From NCBI GenBank assembly GCA_964567745.1, contig CAZMNY010000013.1, positions 62,001-126,000 of the forward strand: a stretch of DNA of 64,000 nt, read 5' to 3'. This document shows, one piece after another, positions 50,976 through 59,561 of this stretch. The stretch comes from CAZMNY01 sp964567745. Its GTDB lineage: Bacteria; Planctomycetota; Planctomycetia; Pirellulales; Pirellulaceae. The notes under the pieces are model-generated. The model did no database searches and was not told the DNA's origin. It saw only the letters and a list, made by a program, of their open reading frames with translations. The translations under genes were made by a program, and so were the position numbers. Position 1 is the first letter of the stretch, and every line of letters starts with the position of its first letter.

Positions 50976-53705
50976 CTATGTACTGTGCGGATTGGCGCGC
51001 GTGACGAAACTCATCGCAATCTTTGTGACTTCGATCACGGTGACGGGAGCCAACGCGAGCAGCAGGATGAGAAGCCACGTCTGTCCCAGATTCGGTGCCA
51101 CCTCAAAGATCGGCTGAGCGAAGGGAAGCGTGACGACGCTGAGCTGCAACAGCCCGGAGATGATGATGGCTCCGACCAGGTGCGGGTTGGTGAAGAAGCC
51201 GAGTTGCGGCATGGTGTACCTAAAACTGCGAAAGCTGACTGCGTAGAAGAGTTGTGAGTAGGCCGTGACGCAGAAAGCGGTGGTGCGAGCTGCTTCCAAG
51301 TTGGCTTCGCTCCCTTGATAGACGAGCCAGAATCCGATGGCTCCAGCAATCGCGACCAATGCTCCGTGCGTCAGCATCAACAAGCCGCGACGCCACGTGA
51401 TCACCGGTTCGCGCGGCGGCCGAGGTTGGCGCTGCATGATGTCGCGCTCCGGCGGCTCCATGCCGAGAGCTAAGGCGGGCAGCCCGTCGGTCACAAGGTT
51501 GATCCACAGCAGGTGAATCGCCATCAGCGGTGCAGGCCACCCAACCACGGCGGCGAACAGCATCAGAAGAACTTCTCCGGCGTTGGAGGACAGCAGAAAG
51601 TGAACGAACTTCTGGATGTTGTCGAAGATGCCGCGGCCTTCTTCGACCGCGTTGACGATCGACGTGAAGTTATCGTCGGTCAGCACCATGTCCGACGCTT
51701 CCTTGGTTACGTCCGTCCCGGTGACTCCCATCGCGATGCCGATATCGGCGGCCTTCACTGCAGGAGCATCATTCACGCCGTCGCCCGTCATGGCTACGAT
51801 CTGATTGTGCTTCTTCCACGCTTGGACAACGCGCATCTTGTGTTCGGCGGAGACGCGAGCGTAGACCGAGATCGACGAGACGTGGCGTAGCAACTCTTCG
51901 TCCGTCATCGCATCGAGTTGCTGCCCGGAGACCGCTCGATCGGTTTCGTCTGCGATATGCAATTCGCGAGCGATCGCCAGTGCGGTGTCGGGGTGATCAC
52001 CTGTAATCATCACTGGTTGGATGCCTGCTTCGTTGCAACGTTCGACTGCCGATTTGACCTCATCGCGCGGCGGATCGATCATGCCGACCAGGCCGGCGAA
52101 CGTAAGGTCTTCCTCGTGGAAGTCGTTATGCTGATCGCTCGGCAGCTCCCCATAAGCAAGAGCCAGTACGCGCAACGCTCGCGAAGCCATAGCTTTGTTT
52201 GAAGCTGCGATTTCGTCTCGACGGCCCTCGTCGAGCGGCACGGCCACGCCGTCACGCAGCTCGCTTGTCGACTTCGCCAAGATGACTTCGGGCGCACCCT
52301 TGGTGTACATCAAGCGTCGGCCGTCTTGCTCGATCACAACCGACATCGCCTTGCGTTCCGAATCGAATGGCAGCTCGTAGAGGATCTTGCCAGTATCAGG
52401 CGAGATGTCTGCCTTTTGAGCGACGACTAGCAACGCACCTTCCGTCGGATCGCCGATGATCTTCCAGTCGCCGGCGTCAGCATCAGGCACAAGTCGTGCG
52501 TTGTTGCAGCGAGCACCGATGGTGAGAGCTTGAACTAGGTCGGGCGTCTCTGGGGGCTCGCTGGGCTCGACCCCAGCCACCCGAAGGAACTCGCCTGTCG
52601 GTTTGTATCCCGCTCCTGTCACCTCGTAGTGCCCGCTGGCAAGCTCGATTTCGCGAACGGTCATCTCGTTGCGGGTTAGTGTTCCTGTCTTGTCGGAACA
52701 GATAACGGTGACCGACCCCAACGTCTCGACGCTCGGCAGTTTGCGAACGAGCGCGTTGCGTTTGACCATGCGTTGCAAGCCGAGTGCAAGGGCGATCGTG
52801 ACGACGGCGGGCATCCCTTCGGGGACAGCGGCCACGGCGAGACTGACTGACAAGAGGAACACTTCGATGAGTTCTCCGCCGCGAAGCATCTGCAGCGTGA
52901 AGATCAACGCGACGAGCGCGAGGCAAAGAACGATCAAGATACGACCGAGTTCTGCAAGCCGCCGCTGCAATGGAGTCGGTTCAGGTTCATACCGGCTCAG
53001 GAGTCCAGCGATGTGGCCGAGTTCCGTCTTCATCGCCGTTGCGACAACGACGGCCTCGGCTTTGCCTGCCGCAACGACTGTTCCCATATAAGCCATATTG
53101 GTGCGATCGCCGAGAGCAATCTCCGGCGATAGAACAACGTCGGTGTGCTTCTCAACCGGAACGGACTCACCGGTAAGCGCTGCTTCCTGGATCGTCAGGC
53201 CAAACGCTTCGATCAAGCGAACATCCGCAGGAACATTGTCTCCTGCTTCTAGTTCAATGACGTCGCCAGGCACCAACTCTCGCGCCGCCAACGCGTGCCA
53301 ACTCCCGCCCCGTAACACGCGAGCCATCGGCGCGGAGAGGTTCCGAAGTGCCGCAAGTGCTTGTCCCGCTCGCGCCTCTTGGAAGTAACCAAGTACTCCG
53401 TTGAGCAACACGATTGCTAGTATCGCCAACGAATCCGCCCATTCGCCAAGCGCCCCGGAGATGATCGCCGCGACGATCAGAATCCAAATCACCAGCTCAC
53501 GGAACTGCGCGGCGAACTTCTTCCACGCCGGGATCGGAGGCTGCTCGGCTAACTGGTTCGGACCAACCTGCTTGATCAGTCTTCGTGCTTGTTGGTCACT
53601 CAGACCGAATTCACGATCCGCTCCCAAACCGCCGATGAGATGGTCAAGCGGCGTTGCGTGCGGAGCTGATTCCGAGGTCTCGACATCAAGAACATCCGTG
53701 CTCAT
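50976..53705 (-). CDS. P-type Ca2+-transporting ATPase (PacL/SERCA type)
   Basis: 909 residues. Actuator motif LTGESVPVEKH, phosphorylation motif CSDKTGTLTRNE, nucleotide-domain MYTKGAPEVIL, hinge MTGDGVNDAPAVKAADIGIA (GDGxND). Ten membrane helices; M4 has VPEGMPAVVTIALALG, M5 LSSNAGEVLLML and M6 WINLVTDGLPALALG, which match the Ca2+ ligands of SERCA-type pumps. The N-terminal PacL-like segment ends SDQQARRLIKQVGPNQL. It should export Ca2+ from the cytosol. The 80-residue membrane protein gene lies 16 bp upstream in the same operon. Confidence 0.93.
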   Translation of the reverse strand: MSTDVLDVETSESAPHATPLDHLIGGLGADREFGLSDQQARRLIKQVGPNQLAEQPPIPAWKKFAAQFRELVIWILIVAAIISGALGEWADSLAILAIVLLNGVLGYFQEARAGQALAALRNLSAPMARVLRGGSWHALAARELVPGDVIELEAGDNVPADVRLIEAFGLTIQEAALTGESVPVEKHTDVVLSPEIALGDRTNMAYMGTVVAAGKAEAVVVATAMKTELGHIAGLLSRYEPEPTPLQRRLAELGRILIVLCLALVALIFTLQMLRGGELIEVFLLSVSLAVAAVPEGMPAVVTIALALGLQRMVKRNALVRKLPSVETLGSVTVICSDKTGTLTRNEMTVREIELASGHYEVTGAGYKPTGEFLRVAGVEPSEPPETPDLVQALTIGARCNNARLVPDADAGDWKIIGDPTEGALLVVAQKADISPDTGKILYELPFDSERKAMSVVIEQDGRRLMYTKGAPEVILAKSTSELRDGVAVPLDEGRRDEIAASNKAMASRALRVLALAYGELPSDQHNDFHEEDLTFAGLVGMIDPPRDEVKSAVERCNEAGIQPVMITGDHPDTALAIARELHIADETDRAVSGQQLDAMTDEELLRHVSSISVYARVSAEHKMRVVQAWKKHNQIVAMTGDGVNDAPAVKAADIGIAMGVTGTDVTKEASDMVLTDDNFTSIVNAVEEGRGIFDNIQKFVHFLLSSNAGEVLLMLFAAVVGWPAPLMAIHLLWINLVTDGLPALALGMEPPERDIMQRQPRPPREPVITWRRGLLMLTHGALVAIAGAIGFWLVYQGSEANLEAARTTAFCVTAYSQLFYAVSFRSFRYTMPQLGFFTNPHLVGAIIISGLLQLSVVTLPFAQPIFEVAPNLGQTWLLILLLALAPVTVIEVTKIAMSFVTRANPHST

Positions 53706-53721
53706 GGATTGGCCTTACAGG

Positions 53722-53964
53722 TCATAACAGATTCCAGATCATCAACACGACGGCAACGGCGACGGCTGTGCCGGCACCGATCATCGCCGCGAGTCCGTCG
53801 CTGCTGCTGATTTCCTCGTCGCGGCTGTAAAGCAGCATGCCGCACAGCAACACAAGCGTTGATACAGCAAACATCGCGAGAGCGTTTCCCCACGCCGTGA
53901 GGATCAGCAACAACGCGACTGGCAACGCGAGTAGGATCTGCGGTTGCAACAGTTTTGCTTTCAT
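53722..53964 (-). CDS. Small membrane protein upstream of the Ca2+-ATPase
   Basis: 80 residues from ATG 53964 (GGAGAG upstream). Three hydrophobic segments: ILLALPVALLLILTAW, FAVSTLVLLCGMLLYS and AGTAVAVAVVLMIWNLL. No family recognised. Position directly before the P-ATPase and a shared sigma-54-type promoter suggest a small accessory subunit or an independent stress protein. Confidence 0.65.
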   Translation of the reverse strand: MKAKLLQPQILLALPVALLLILTAWGNALAMFAVSTLVLLCGMLLYSRDEEISSSDGLAAMIGAGTAVAVAVVLMIWNLL

Positions 53965-54009
53965 CGGATCTCTCCTGCTCAACCTGCTTCTCTTTTCGTG
54001 GCATTACTT

Positions 54010-54026
54010 TTGCAAACGACATGCCA
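54010..54026 (-). promoter_or_regulatory. Sigma-54-type promoter of the small membrane protein/Ca2+-ATPase operon
   Basis: TGGCATGTCGTTTGCA on the minus strand, GG-N10-GC. Upstream, 54056-54107 is very GC-rich with degenerate copies of the activator half-sites (GTGCG, CGCGC), none exact. Confidence 0.78.
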
Positions 54027-54192
54027 CGTTGGGCGGGCGGGACGTGGCAGTCGAAGCGCGCCCGCATTTGTCACACGTGCGCGCGCGGCTGTGCGGTAGC
54101 AGGCGCGTGGCAATCTTGCGTCGTGGGCGGGCTTTTTCTATTTCGATGATATCGTTGGCGTTACATGGCCGGAACGAATGCCTTCGTTGAGT

Positions 54193-54209
54193 TGGTATGC
54201 AGTTTGCAG
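54193..54209 (+). promoter_or_regulatory. Sigma-54-type promoter of the FTR-like gene
   Basis: TGGTATGCAGTTTGCA, GG 54194 and GC 54206. It would produce a leader of about 315 nt before the start at 54535. Confidence 0.75.
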
Positions 54210-54268
54210 ATTCTCCTGATGTGATCCCTGTGTGGATAGGAAGAGGCCGTTAGGAACTCTGCCGCGCA

Positions 54269-54523
54269 GGTTCAAGTGGCGGATGCGTCAGCTTGAACCG
54301 ACGCTGTCGGCCGTGAGGAGGAATGCAAAGCGCCGCCGAGCCGAATGTGGATGCTCCGCGGCTCCAGGATGCTCCTCCCGCGACCGGCGGTGGTTTGATC
54401 AGGTTCGTCGGGAGAGAAATGGCTGTGAAAAGCCACAGTTCTTCCGCCGTCCTCTCCCGACAGCCTGCCTTCCTGAACATCGCACGTGGGACAACGTGGT
54501 TGTCGCTGACATGCCCGCGACAA
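54269..54523 (+). ncRNA. Structured 5' leader of the FTR-like gene
   Basis: Three perfect stems are visible: GGTTCAAG/CTTGAACC (54269-54276 with 54292-54299), GTCGGGAGAG/CTCTCCCGAC (54407-54416 with 54452-54461) and TTGTCGC/GCGACAA (54500-54506 with 54517-54523). The last ends on the ribosome-binding site AGGAG. The frame through it has unlikely composition and I treat it as untranslated. Confidence 0.45.
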
Positions 54524-54534
54524 GGAGCCTCGCC

Positions 54535-55116
54535 ATGTCACACCCACAGGCTGAATCGTTTGCTTCTTCCCTGCTAAGCGGCGTCCGGTTTTTCGTCGGC
54601 GTCGGGTTGATGTTGGTCGGCGGAGTGTTGGTGATCACGTTTTGGCTGTTGCCGGTCGGAGTTGTCTTGGCGCTATTCGGATTGGCAGTCCTTTGTTCGG
54701 ACGATGGGACACGTGCTCCGGGGAGCCAGCGGCCCGCATCCGCCATGCGAGCCTCGGCAGCCGCGTATCGGCGCATTCTGCATTACCTCACACGATATCA
54801 GTCAAAGACCGGCACATCCGCGAATCCGGACCGCGCGTTGCGCAACGACAGAATCGCCGGCTTGGCGCTCAACCTCGATCGATTTGGCCGGCCCCTTTGT
54901 CCTTGTGTTCATAAGGCCGATGAGGATGCTGATGCTGGGGAAGACAGCGAGCGTTTGCTATGTCCGTGTGACGAGATGCGCAAGTGCAAGTATTGTCATT
55001 GCCTGATGTTCGTCACACCGGATGGCTTGCCGATCACCGAGCACTTGCCACTCGATCACTCAGGACGACGAACATACGGAGTCGTCAAAGATCCTGCGCC
55101 TGAACTCAGCGGCTAG
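54535..55116 (+). CDS. Membrane-anchored ferredoxin:thioredoxin reductase catalytic-chain-like protein
   Basis: 193 residues from ATG 54535 (AAGGAG upstream; ATG 54511 is an alternative). Two adjacent membrane helices (about 16-57, FFVGVGLMLVGGVLVITFW then VGVVLALFGLAVL). The C-terminal domain (about 90-185) has CPC-x18-CPC-x8-CHC, the signature of the FTR catalytic chain (classically CPC-x16-CPC-x8-CHC), whose Cys bind a [4Fe-4S] cluster next to the redox disulphide. The N-terminal anchor is not part of classical FTR and no variable chain is nearby. It could pass electrons from ferredoxin to thiols at the membrane. The ferredoxin-NADP reductase at 48995 is a possible source. Confidence 0.75.
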   Translation: MSHPQAESFASSLLSGVRFFVGVGLMLVGGVLVITFWLLPVGVVLALFGLAVLCSDDGTRAPGSQRPASAMRASAAAYRRILHYLTRYQSKTGTSANPDRALRNDRIAGLALNLDRFGRPLCPCVHKADEDADAGEDSERLLCPCDEMRKCKYCHCLMFVTPDGLPITEHLPLDHSGRRTYGVVKDPAPELSG

Positions 55117-55125
55117 GAGTAATCG

Positions 55126-56424
55126 ATGATCGCTGTTCCGCAGAACGCCGCTGCCGTGATCGACCGAATGGGGCTCGCGGTGTTCGAGTCGGCGGGTGAA
55201 GCGATCGTCGTCACCGACCTTGCTGCGACGATCCAATACGTCAATCCGGCGTTTGAACGCATCACCGGTTTCACGCGGGACGAGGTGATCGGGCAGAACC
55301 CACGGCTTCTCAAGAGCGGCAAGCACGATGCGGCATTCTATCGGCAGCTCTGGGACACGCTGACCGGCGGAGAAGCCTGGCGCGGCTCGGTGGTGAATCG
55401 CAGGAAAGACGGCACGTTGTATCACGCCGACCAGACGATCGCTCCGGTCTTGGATGCGGCGGACATCCCGCTGGGCTATGTCTCCGTGCATGTCGATGTC
55501 ACCGAGCGGCGTCGGCTGGAGCAGGCACTCCACGAAGCAGAAGTCTGCCGCGCTCGAGAAGCCGCCGAACATGAACTACGGTTGGCGAAGCGGGAGATGG
55601 AGATCGCCGGCTCAATTCAACAGAACTTGTTTCCCAAGGAAGCTCCGCAACTCGGTGGCTTCGACATTGCCGGAGCGGTCTTTCCCGCCGAGCAAACAAG
55701 CGGCGACTATTTCGACTTCATTCCGCTACGCGACGGCTCACTCGGTGTCGTCGTGGCAGATGTCAGCGGTCACGGGTTGGGACCTGCGTTATTGATGGTC
55801 GAGACACGAGCGTATTTGCGTGCCCTGTCACAACGGTGCGATCACATCGACGGTATCCTTGAACAGACGAATCGAGTTCTTGCTCGCGATGTTGAAGACG
55901 GTCGCTTCGTCACGTTGTTCTTCGCTCGCGTCGTTTCGTCGGAGCGGTCGCTCGTTTGCGCTTCGGCTGGACATACCGGTCATCACTTCGACCAGGCGGG
56001 GATTGCCACGCCGCTGCCCCCGACCGGCCTGGTTCTCGGCATCGAAGAGAACAATCGTATCCAATGCACGGCCCCGATCCGCCTCCAGCCCGGCGAAATC
56101 GTGCTGCTCATGACCGATGGGCTTTGGGAAACGCGCTCACCAGACAAGGCACTGTTCGGCGTCGAGCGAGTGATCGAGAGAGTCAGGGCACTCCGAGAGC
56201 AGCCGGCATCGGCCATCGTCGACGCACTCCGCGACGACGCACTGCGATTCGCCCAACACAAACCTCAACAGGATGACATCACGATTGTCGTGATCAAAGC
56301 CGTAAAGGAAAGCCGACAAAGTCGTCATCTATCGACTGGGGAGAATCCCAAACGCATTTCAAAACCTCCGTGTGGTTTCCAAACACGGACCGGCAGACGA
56401 GAACGTACCACACGCGCGTCTTGA
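55126..56424 (+). CDS. PAS-domain PP2C/SpoIIE-type phosphatase
   Basis: 432 residues. PAS/PAC domain about 15-130 (GEAIVVTDLAATIQYVNPAF, GFTRDEVIGQNPRLLKSG). Helical linker 130-170. SpoIIE-like PP2C domain about 170-395: PAEQTSGDYFDFIPL, VADVSGHGLGPALLMV (metal-binding DxSGHG), CASAGHTGHHF, VLLMTDGLWETR and QQDDITIVVIK, so the metal ligands are present. The C-terminal 35 residues are basic. It should dephosphorylate an anti-sigma-factor antagonist or similar partner, linked to redox or light through PAS. It begins 9 bp after the FTR-like gene, in the same operon. Confidence 0.88.
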   Translation: MIAVPQNAAAVIDRMGLAVFESAGEAIVVTDLAATIQYVNPAFERITGFTRDEVIGQNPRLLKSGKHDAAFYRQLWDTLTGGEAWRGSVVNRRKDGTLYHADQTIAPVLDAADIPLGYVSVHVDVTERRRLEQALHEAEVCRAREAAEHELRLAKREMEIAGSIQQNLFPKEAPQLGGFDIAGAVFPAEQTSGDYFDFIPLRDGSLGVVVADVSGHGLGPALLMVETRAYLRALSQRCDHIDGILEQTNRVLARDVEDGRFVTLFFARVVSSERSLVCASAGHTGHHFDQAGIATPLPPTGLVLGIEENNRIQCTAPIRLQPGEIVLLMTDGLWETRSPDKALFGVERVIERVRALREQPASAIVDALRDDALRFAQHKPQQDDITIVVIKAVKESRQSRHLSTGENPKRISKPPCGFQTRTGRRERTTRAS

Positions 56425-56442
56425 ACTCCCTTCAGCCTCCAC

Positions 56443-57627
56443 CTATGTCAACCACCATGTTTGTGTCGTGATTCCGTCTGGACCAATCGCTTCGGGCGGC
56501 GCGTTGCCTTCGATGCCGGCGCCGATTGGAGGGATCGGGATGCCCAATTCGGAGCAGATTCCAAGCACCTCGCTACGTAAGGCGTTCGCGAACTCCAATG
56601 ACTCGCCGCGGGTGAGCCGCGCAAGGACCTTCACCACCGCGTCATAGCCTTCTCTTTCGAGATACACCTGATCGCCTTTGAAGCGTACCAATCGTTCTAA
56701 CCCGTCATCGGCGTCTCGCGACTGCAGCCGCTGTTGGACTTCTTCCGGGCTGAGAATCGTCGACGCGAGGTTTACTAACTGCAATACGACATCGCGATAA
56801 CCATCGAGGTGTGATTCGTCGAGTTCGACGGCGAGCAAGTCGTGTCCAACGGGAAGGTCGTACATGCGTTCCATGAACAGCGGCACTAGGTCGCCTGCAA
56901 TGACGTAACCGTGTTGCGGCGCGATCACTTCGACCGGTGGAGAAAGAGCCTGAATCTGGCGGATTGCGTATCGTAGTGCCTCGCGCGTGGGCATATAGAT
57001 TTGATGAAACTGCGCGATCCCGGCCCAGTCTTGCTCTTCGGCCAGCAACTGTACACACCCAAGCTGATTGAGGCCACCGAACAAGTCCCCACTGTAGAGA
57101 ATCCGCAGTTCGGAATCGTAGAACGCCATCGCGCCGCGGAAATGACAGAACGGAGTCGGCACGAGCTGCCAGCGATGCTGATCGCCGAGCACGGCGACTT
57201 GCGATTGCGCGGCATTGGCGAAGTGAACACGGCTTGGCTTGAACAAGAGATGCTGAGCCAGTCGCCAAACATCTTCGGTCACCATGACACTTATGTTGGG
57301 ATTGGCTTCGCAAAGATAACGAGCGTTTCCGATCACATCAGGGTCTTGATGGTTCAACGAAAACGCATGTAACTCGCCGACGTCGCCGATCAGTTGCACG
57401 ATGTTTGCCTCGATAGTGGCGTAGTCAAACTGCGATCCCGGATCAACGCATACATGCACAGGCGACGCTCCGCCTTCGAAGGTGCGGACGTAGGTGTTGC
57501 ATTGCAGCAGCGAATTCGGATTGCGATACCCGACCATCGAGCATCCGGGCCGCACCTCCAATGGCCCAGTCGGCGCGGTGTGGTTTGGATCAGGTGTTGT
57601 GTCGGTGTCAGCTTCTTCGTTCATCAT
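56443..57627 (-). CDS. Di-iron metallo-beta-lactamase-fold protein (ODP/flavodiiron-like)
   Basis: 394 residues from ATG 57627 (GGAAAGG upstream). The ligand pattern follows flavodiiron proteins: LNHQDPDVIG (HxDxD, where HxExDH is usual, so Glu is Asp and the last His is Val), FCHFRGAMAFYD (His), LYSGDLFGG (Asp) and APQHGYVI (His). No flavodoxin domain follows; instead about 150 residues of unknown fold. This matches oxygen-binding di-iron proteins (ODP) used in O2 sensing. It ends the MoxR operon and overlaps the upstream gene by about 20 bp. Confidence 0.7.
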   Translation of the reverse strand: MMNEEADTDTTPDPNHTAPTGPLEVRPGCSMVGYRNPNSLLQCNTYVRTFEGGASPVHVCVDPGSQFDYATIEANIVQLIGDVGELHAFSLNHQDPDVIGNARYLCEANPNISVMVTEDVWRLAQHLLFKPSRVHFANAAQSQVAVLGDQHRWQLVPTPFCHFRGAMAFYDSELRILYSGDLFGGLNQLGCVQLLAEEQDWAGIAQFHQIYMPTREALRYAIRQIQALSPPVEVIAPQHGYVIAGDLVPLFMERMYDLPVGHDLLAVELDESHLDGYRDVVLQLVNLASTILSPEEVQQRLQSRDADDGLERLVRFKGDQVYLEREGYDAVVKVLARLTRGESLEFANALRSEVLGICSELGIPIPPIGAGIEGNAPPEAIGPDGITTQTWWLT

Positions 57628-58264
57628 CGAGCCTTTCCAGGCTAGTTTGTGTGCTCTCATGCCATGACTTCAGAATCCGCTCTGTTGACGAGGCCCAACG
57701 AGGGGCGGTGACGGAGAGCAGCCAAAACGCGCCGATCACAAGGGCGAGGACGGCGGCACCTTCAACGAAGTCGCGAGGCGTTTGAATCCGCAGTCGCCAG
57801 CGCCACCAACGGCTGTGCTTTCTGGCTGCGGACTCGAAGGACGCGTCGCCAACACGCGCGGCCATCTCCTGAAGAGCTGCCTGCCTAAAGCCGTCGTTAC
57901 CAGCATTCGCATCGCTCAGCTGGACCAAGTTGATCAAGTCGTTGCCTAGCTCCGGAGTCGTCATCTCGATGCATCGGGCCGTTGCCGCGATAGACCGTTG
58001 CCGAACCAGAGCGCGCGTAAGGAACGCAGTTAGGACTCCCAGCGAGGCCGCAGACCAAATGACAAATCCTGCCCGCAGTGCTCCGACCGGCAGTTGTAGG
58101 ATCGCATCGACAAATACGAGAACGGCCAACACCGCCACCGCGAACGCAGCCGCCAGCACGATGTTGAACATCGTGCTAAACAACCACCAATTCAGCCGCA
58201 GCGCGTCAAGCCGGCCAAGGATGCCTTCGACCTGTTGTGTCATGGCAAGCCTCGGCTTGTTCAT
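57608..58264 (-). CDS. Membrane protein of the MoxR operon, apparently N-terminal remnant of a larger family
   Basis: 218 residues. Two membrane helices (about 33-55, 62-85), a cytoplasmic-looking segment with ARCIEMTTPELGNDLINLVQ, and a third helix (about 170-190, FVEGAAVLALVIGAFWLLSV). In MoxR-linked operons of planctomycetes such N-termini head proteins of about 1000 residues; here the long extracytoplasmic part is missing. ATG 58264 overlaps the upstream stop; ATG 58243 is also possible. The gene may be a functional short form. Confidence 0.55.
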   Translation of the reverse strand: MNKPRLAMTQQVEGILGRLDALRLNWWLFSTMFNIVLAAAFAVAVLAVLVFVDAILQLPVGALRAGFVIWSAASLGVLTAFLTRALVRQRSIAATARCIEMTTPELGNDLINLVQLSDANAGNDGFRQAALQEMAARVGDASFESAARKHSRWWRWRLRIQTPRDFVEGAAVLALVIGAFWLLSVTAPRWASSTERILKSWHESTQTSLERLDDERRS

Positions 58265-58491
58265 TGCCTATCGTTCGGACCAGATTCAGGCGGCCACTGA
58301 CTCGTTTGAGGCGCGGTAGGCAGCAATTGTGCTGGACTCGGCGACTGCACAGCAGTAGTCGCTGGCTGTCGCAAGTGGGGTGGGAGGATTTGATCAACAG
58401 TCTCCGCTTGTGGCGTTGCTTGCGGACTCGTGACGATCAATGCCGGAGGTTGTTGTGGCTCGCCATACGAGCGCTCCTGGACGACCTTCAC
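58261..58491 (-). CDS. Pro/Gln-rich small protein of the MoxR operon
   Basis: 76 residues from GTG 58491, overlapping the MoxR stop by 4 bp and the next start by 4 bp. Composition is Pro, Gln, Thr and Ala-rich (SPQATPQAETVDQILPPHLR), so mostly disordered. No family recognised. The tight double overlap is the main argument that it is translated. Confidence 0.5.
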   Translation of the reverse strand: MKVVQERSYGEPQQPPALIVTSPQATPQAETVDQILPPHLRQPATTAVQSPSPAQLLPTAPQTSQWPPESGPNDRQ

Positions 58492-59492
58492 GATCTTTCG
58501 ACGACCTGTTCCGATGTGATGCCTTTACGATCCGCTTCCTGGCTGGTGAAGATCCTGTGGCGGAGCACGGCCCTGGCGACTGCACGGACGTCCGCAGCGT
58601 GTGGGATGTGACGGCCTTTGATGAGAGCTCGCGCTTTTGCCGCTAGCACGAGCTGCTCGCTCGCCCTTGGTCCGGCTCCCCAATCAACCCAAGTCTTCAC
58701 GAAGCTTGGACCGCTAGGTTCATCCGGCCGTGTTGCTCGGACCAAATCAACGGCGTAGTCCAAGATGTGTTGCGTGGCCGGAATCTGCTTGACGATCTGC
58801 CGAATCCAGAGAATGTCGCGAGTTCTGAGAACGATCTGGACATCGGCGGACGATGATTGTGTGTTGCGAGCGACCATTGCACGTTCTTCTTCGTCGCTCG
58901 GATAGCCGAACCACTCGGATACAATGAATTGGTCGAGTTGCGTTTCGCTGAGAGGATGTGCATGCTGCCGGCCGATTTCATTCTGCGTCGCGGCGATCAG
59001 AAACGGTGGCTGGAGTTCATACGTCTTTCCGGCCACGATCACTTGCCCGGTTCGCATCAAGTGCAGCAGTGCTGACTGCGTCTTCGGTGCGGCGTTGTCA
59101 ATCTCGTCGGCGACAATGAAGCCAGCGAACACCGGCCCGCGCACCACGCGACGGATCGCTTCCTTGGATTGTTCGTTGAATTCGCTGACCTCTTTGCCGG
59201 CAAGGTCTTCAGGGGTCATGTCGGGAGTGAGCGGCACATGGCTGAATCGAAGGTGCAGGACGCGAGCCAAGGTCGAAAGCGTCAAGGAACGCGCGGCACC
59301 CGGCACTCCGACCAGCAAACAATGCCCCTTCGCGAGCAGCGCAATCAACGCGAGCTCGATTAAGTCTTCGTGACCAACAACCACCTTCTGCACTTCGCCG
59401 ACCACCGCATTACGAGCCAAGGCGACCCGCCGGACGGCTTCTTCAGGGCTGATCGCTGCGAAGAGCCCCTGCGGCTGTGGTTCGGAGTTCAT
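58488..59492 (-). CDS. MoxR-type AAA+ ATPase with altered Walker A
   Basis: 334 residues. HCLLVGVPGAARSLTLSTLA is the P-loop position, where the usual GVPGLAKT is GVPGAARS: Lys is replaced by Arg. Walker B FIVADEIDNAAPKTQSALLH, sensor 1 AATQNEIGRQHAHPL and sensor 2 DWGAGPRASEQL are conserved. MoxR ATPases act as chaperones for protein or cofactor assembly, usually with VWA-domain partners, absent here. ATP hydrolysis may be impaired. A sigma-54-type promoter lies at 59526-59542. Confidence 0.85.
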   Translation of the reverse strand: MNSEPQPQGLFAAISPEEAVRRVALARNAVVGEVQKVVVGHEDLIELALIALLAKGHCLLVGVPGAARSLTLSTLARVLHLRFSHVPLTPDMTPEDLAGKEVSEFNEQSKEAIRRVVRGPVFAGFIVADEIDNAAPKTQSALLHLMRTGQVIVAGKTYELQPPFLIAATQNEIGRQHAHPLSETQLDQFIVSEWFGYPSDEEERAMVARNTQSSSADVQIVLRTRDILWIRQIVKQIPATQHILDYAVDLVRATRPDEPSGPSFVKTWVDWGAGPRASEQLVLAAKARALIKGRHIPHAADVRAVARAVLRHRIFTSQEADRKGITSEQVVERS

Positions 59493-59525
59493 CTACCGTC
59501 TCCTGGGTGTGCGATATCGTACGAC

Positions 59526-59542
59526 ACGCAAACGGTGCGCCG
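59526..59542 (-). promoter_or_regulatory. Sigma-54-type promoter of the MoxR operon
   Basis: CGGCGCACCGTTTGCG on the minus strand. A two-mismatch activator site, GCGCG-GTGC-AGCGCG (59587-59601), starts 46 bp from the -24 GG, inside the end of the globin gene. Confidence 0.72.
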
Positions 59543-59561
59543 TCCGAGAAGACTTTGAACT

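Noticed and set aside
54232..54534. N-terminal extension of the FTR-like protein
   Set aside because: Arg- and Cys-rich composition unlike a real domain, perfect stems in the DNA, and a good ribosome-binding site at 54535.
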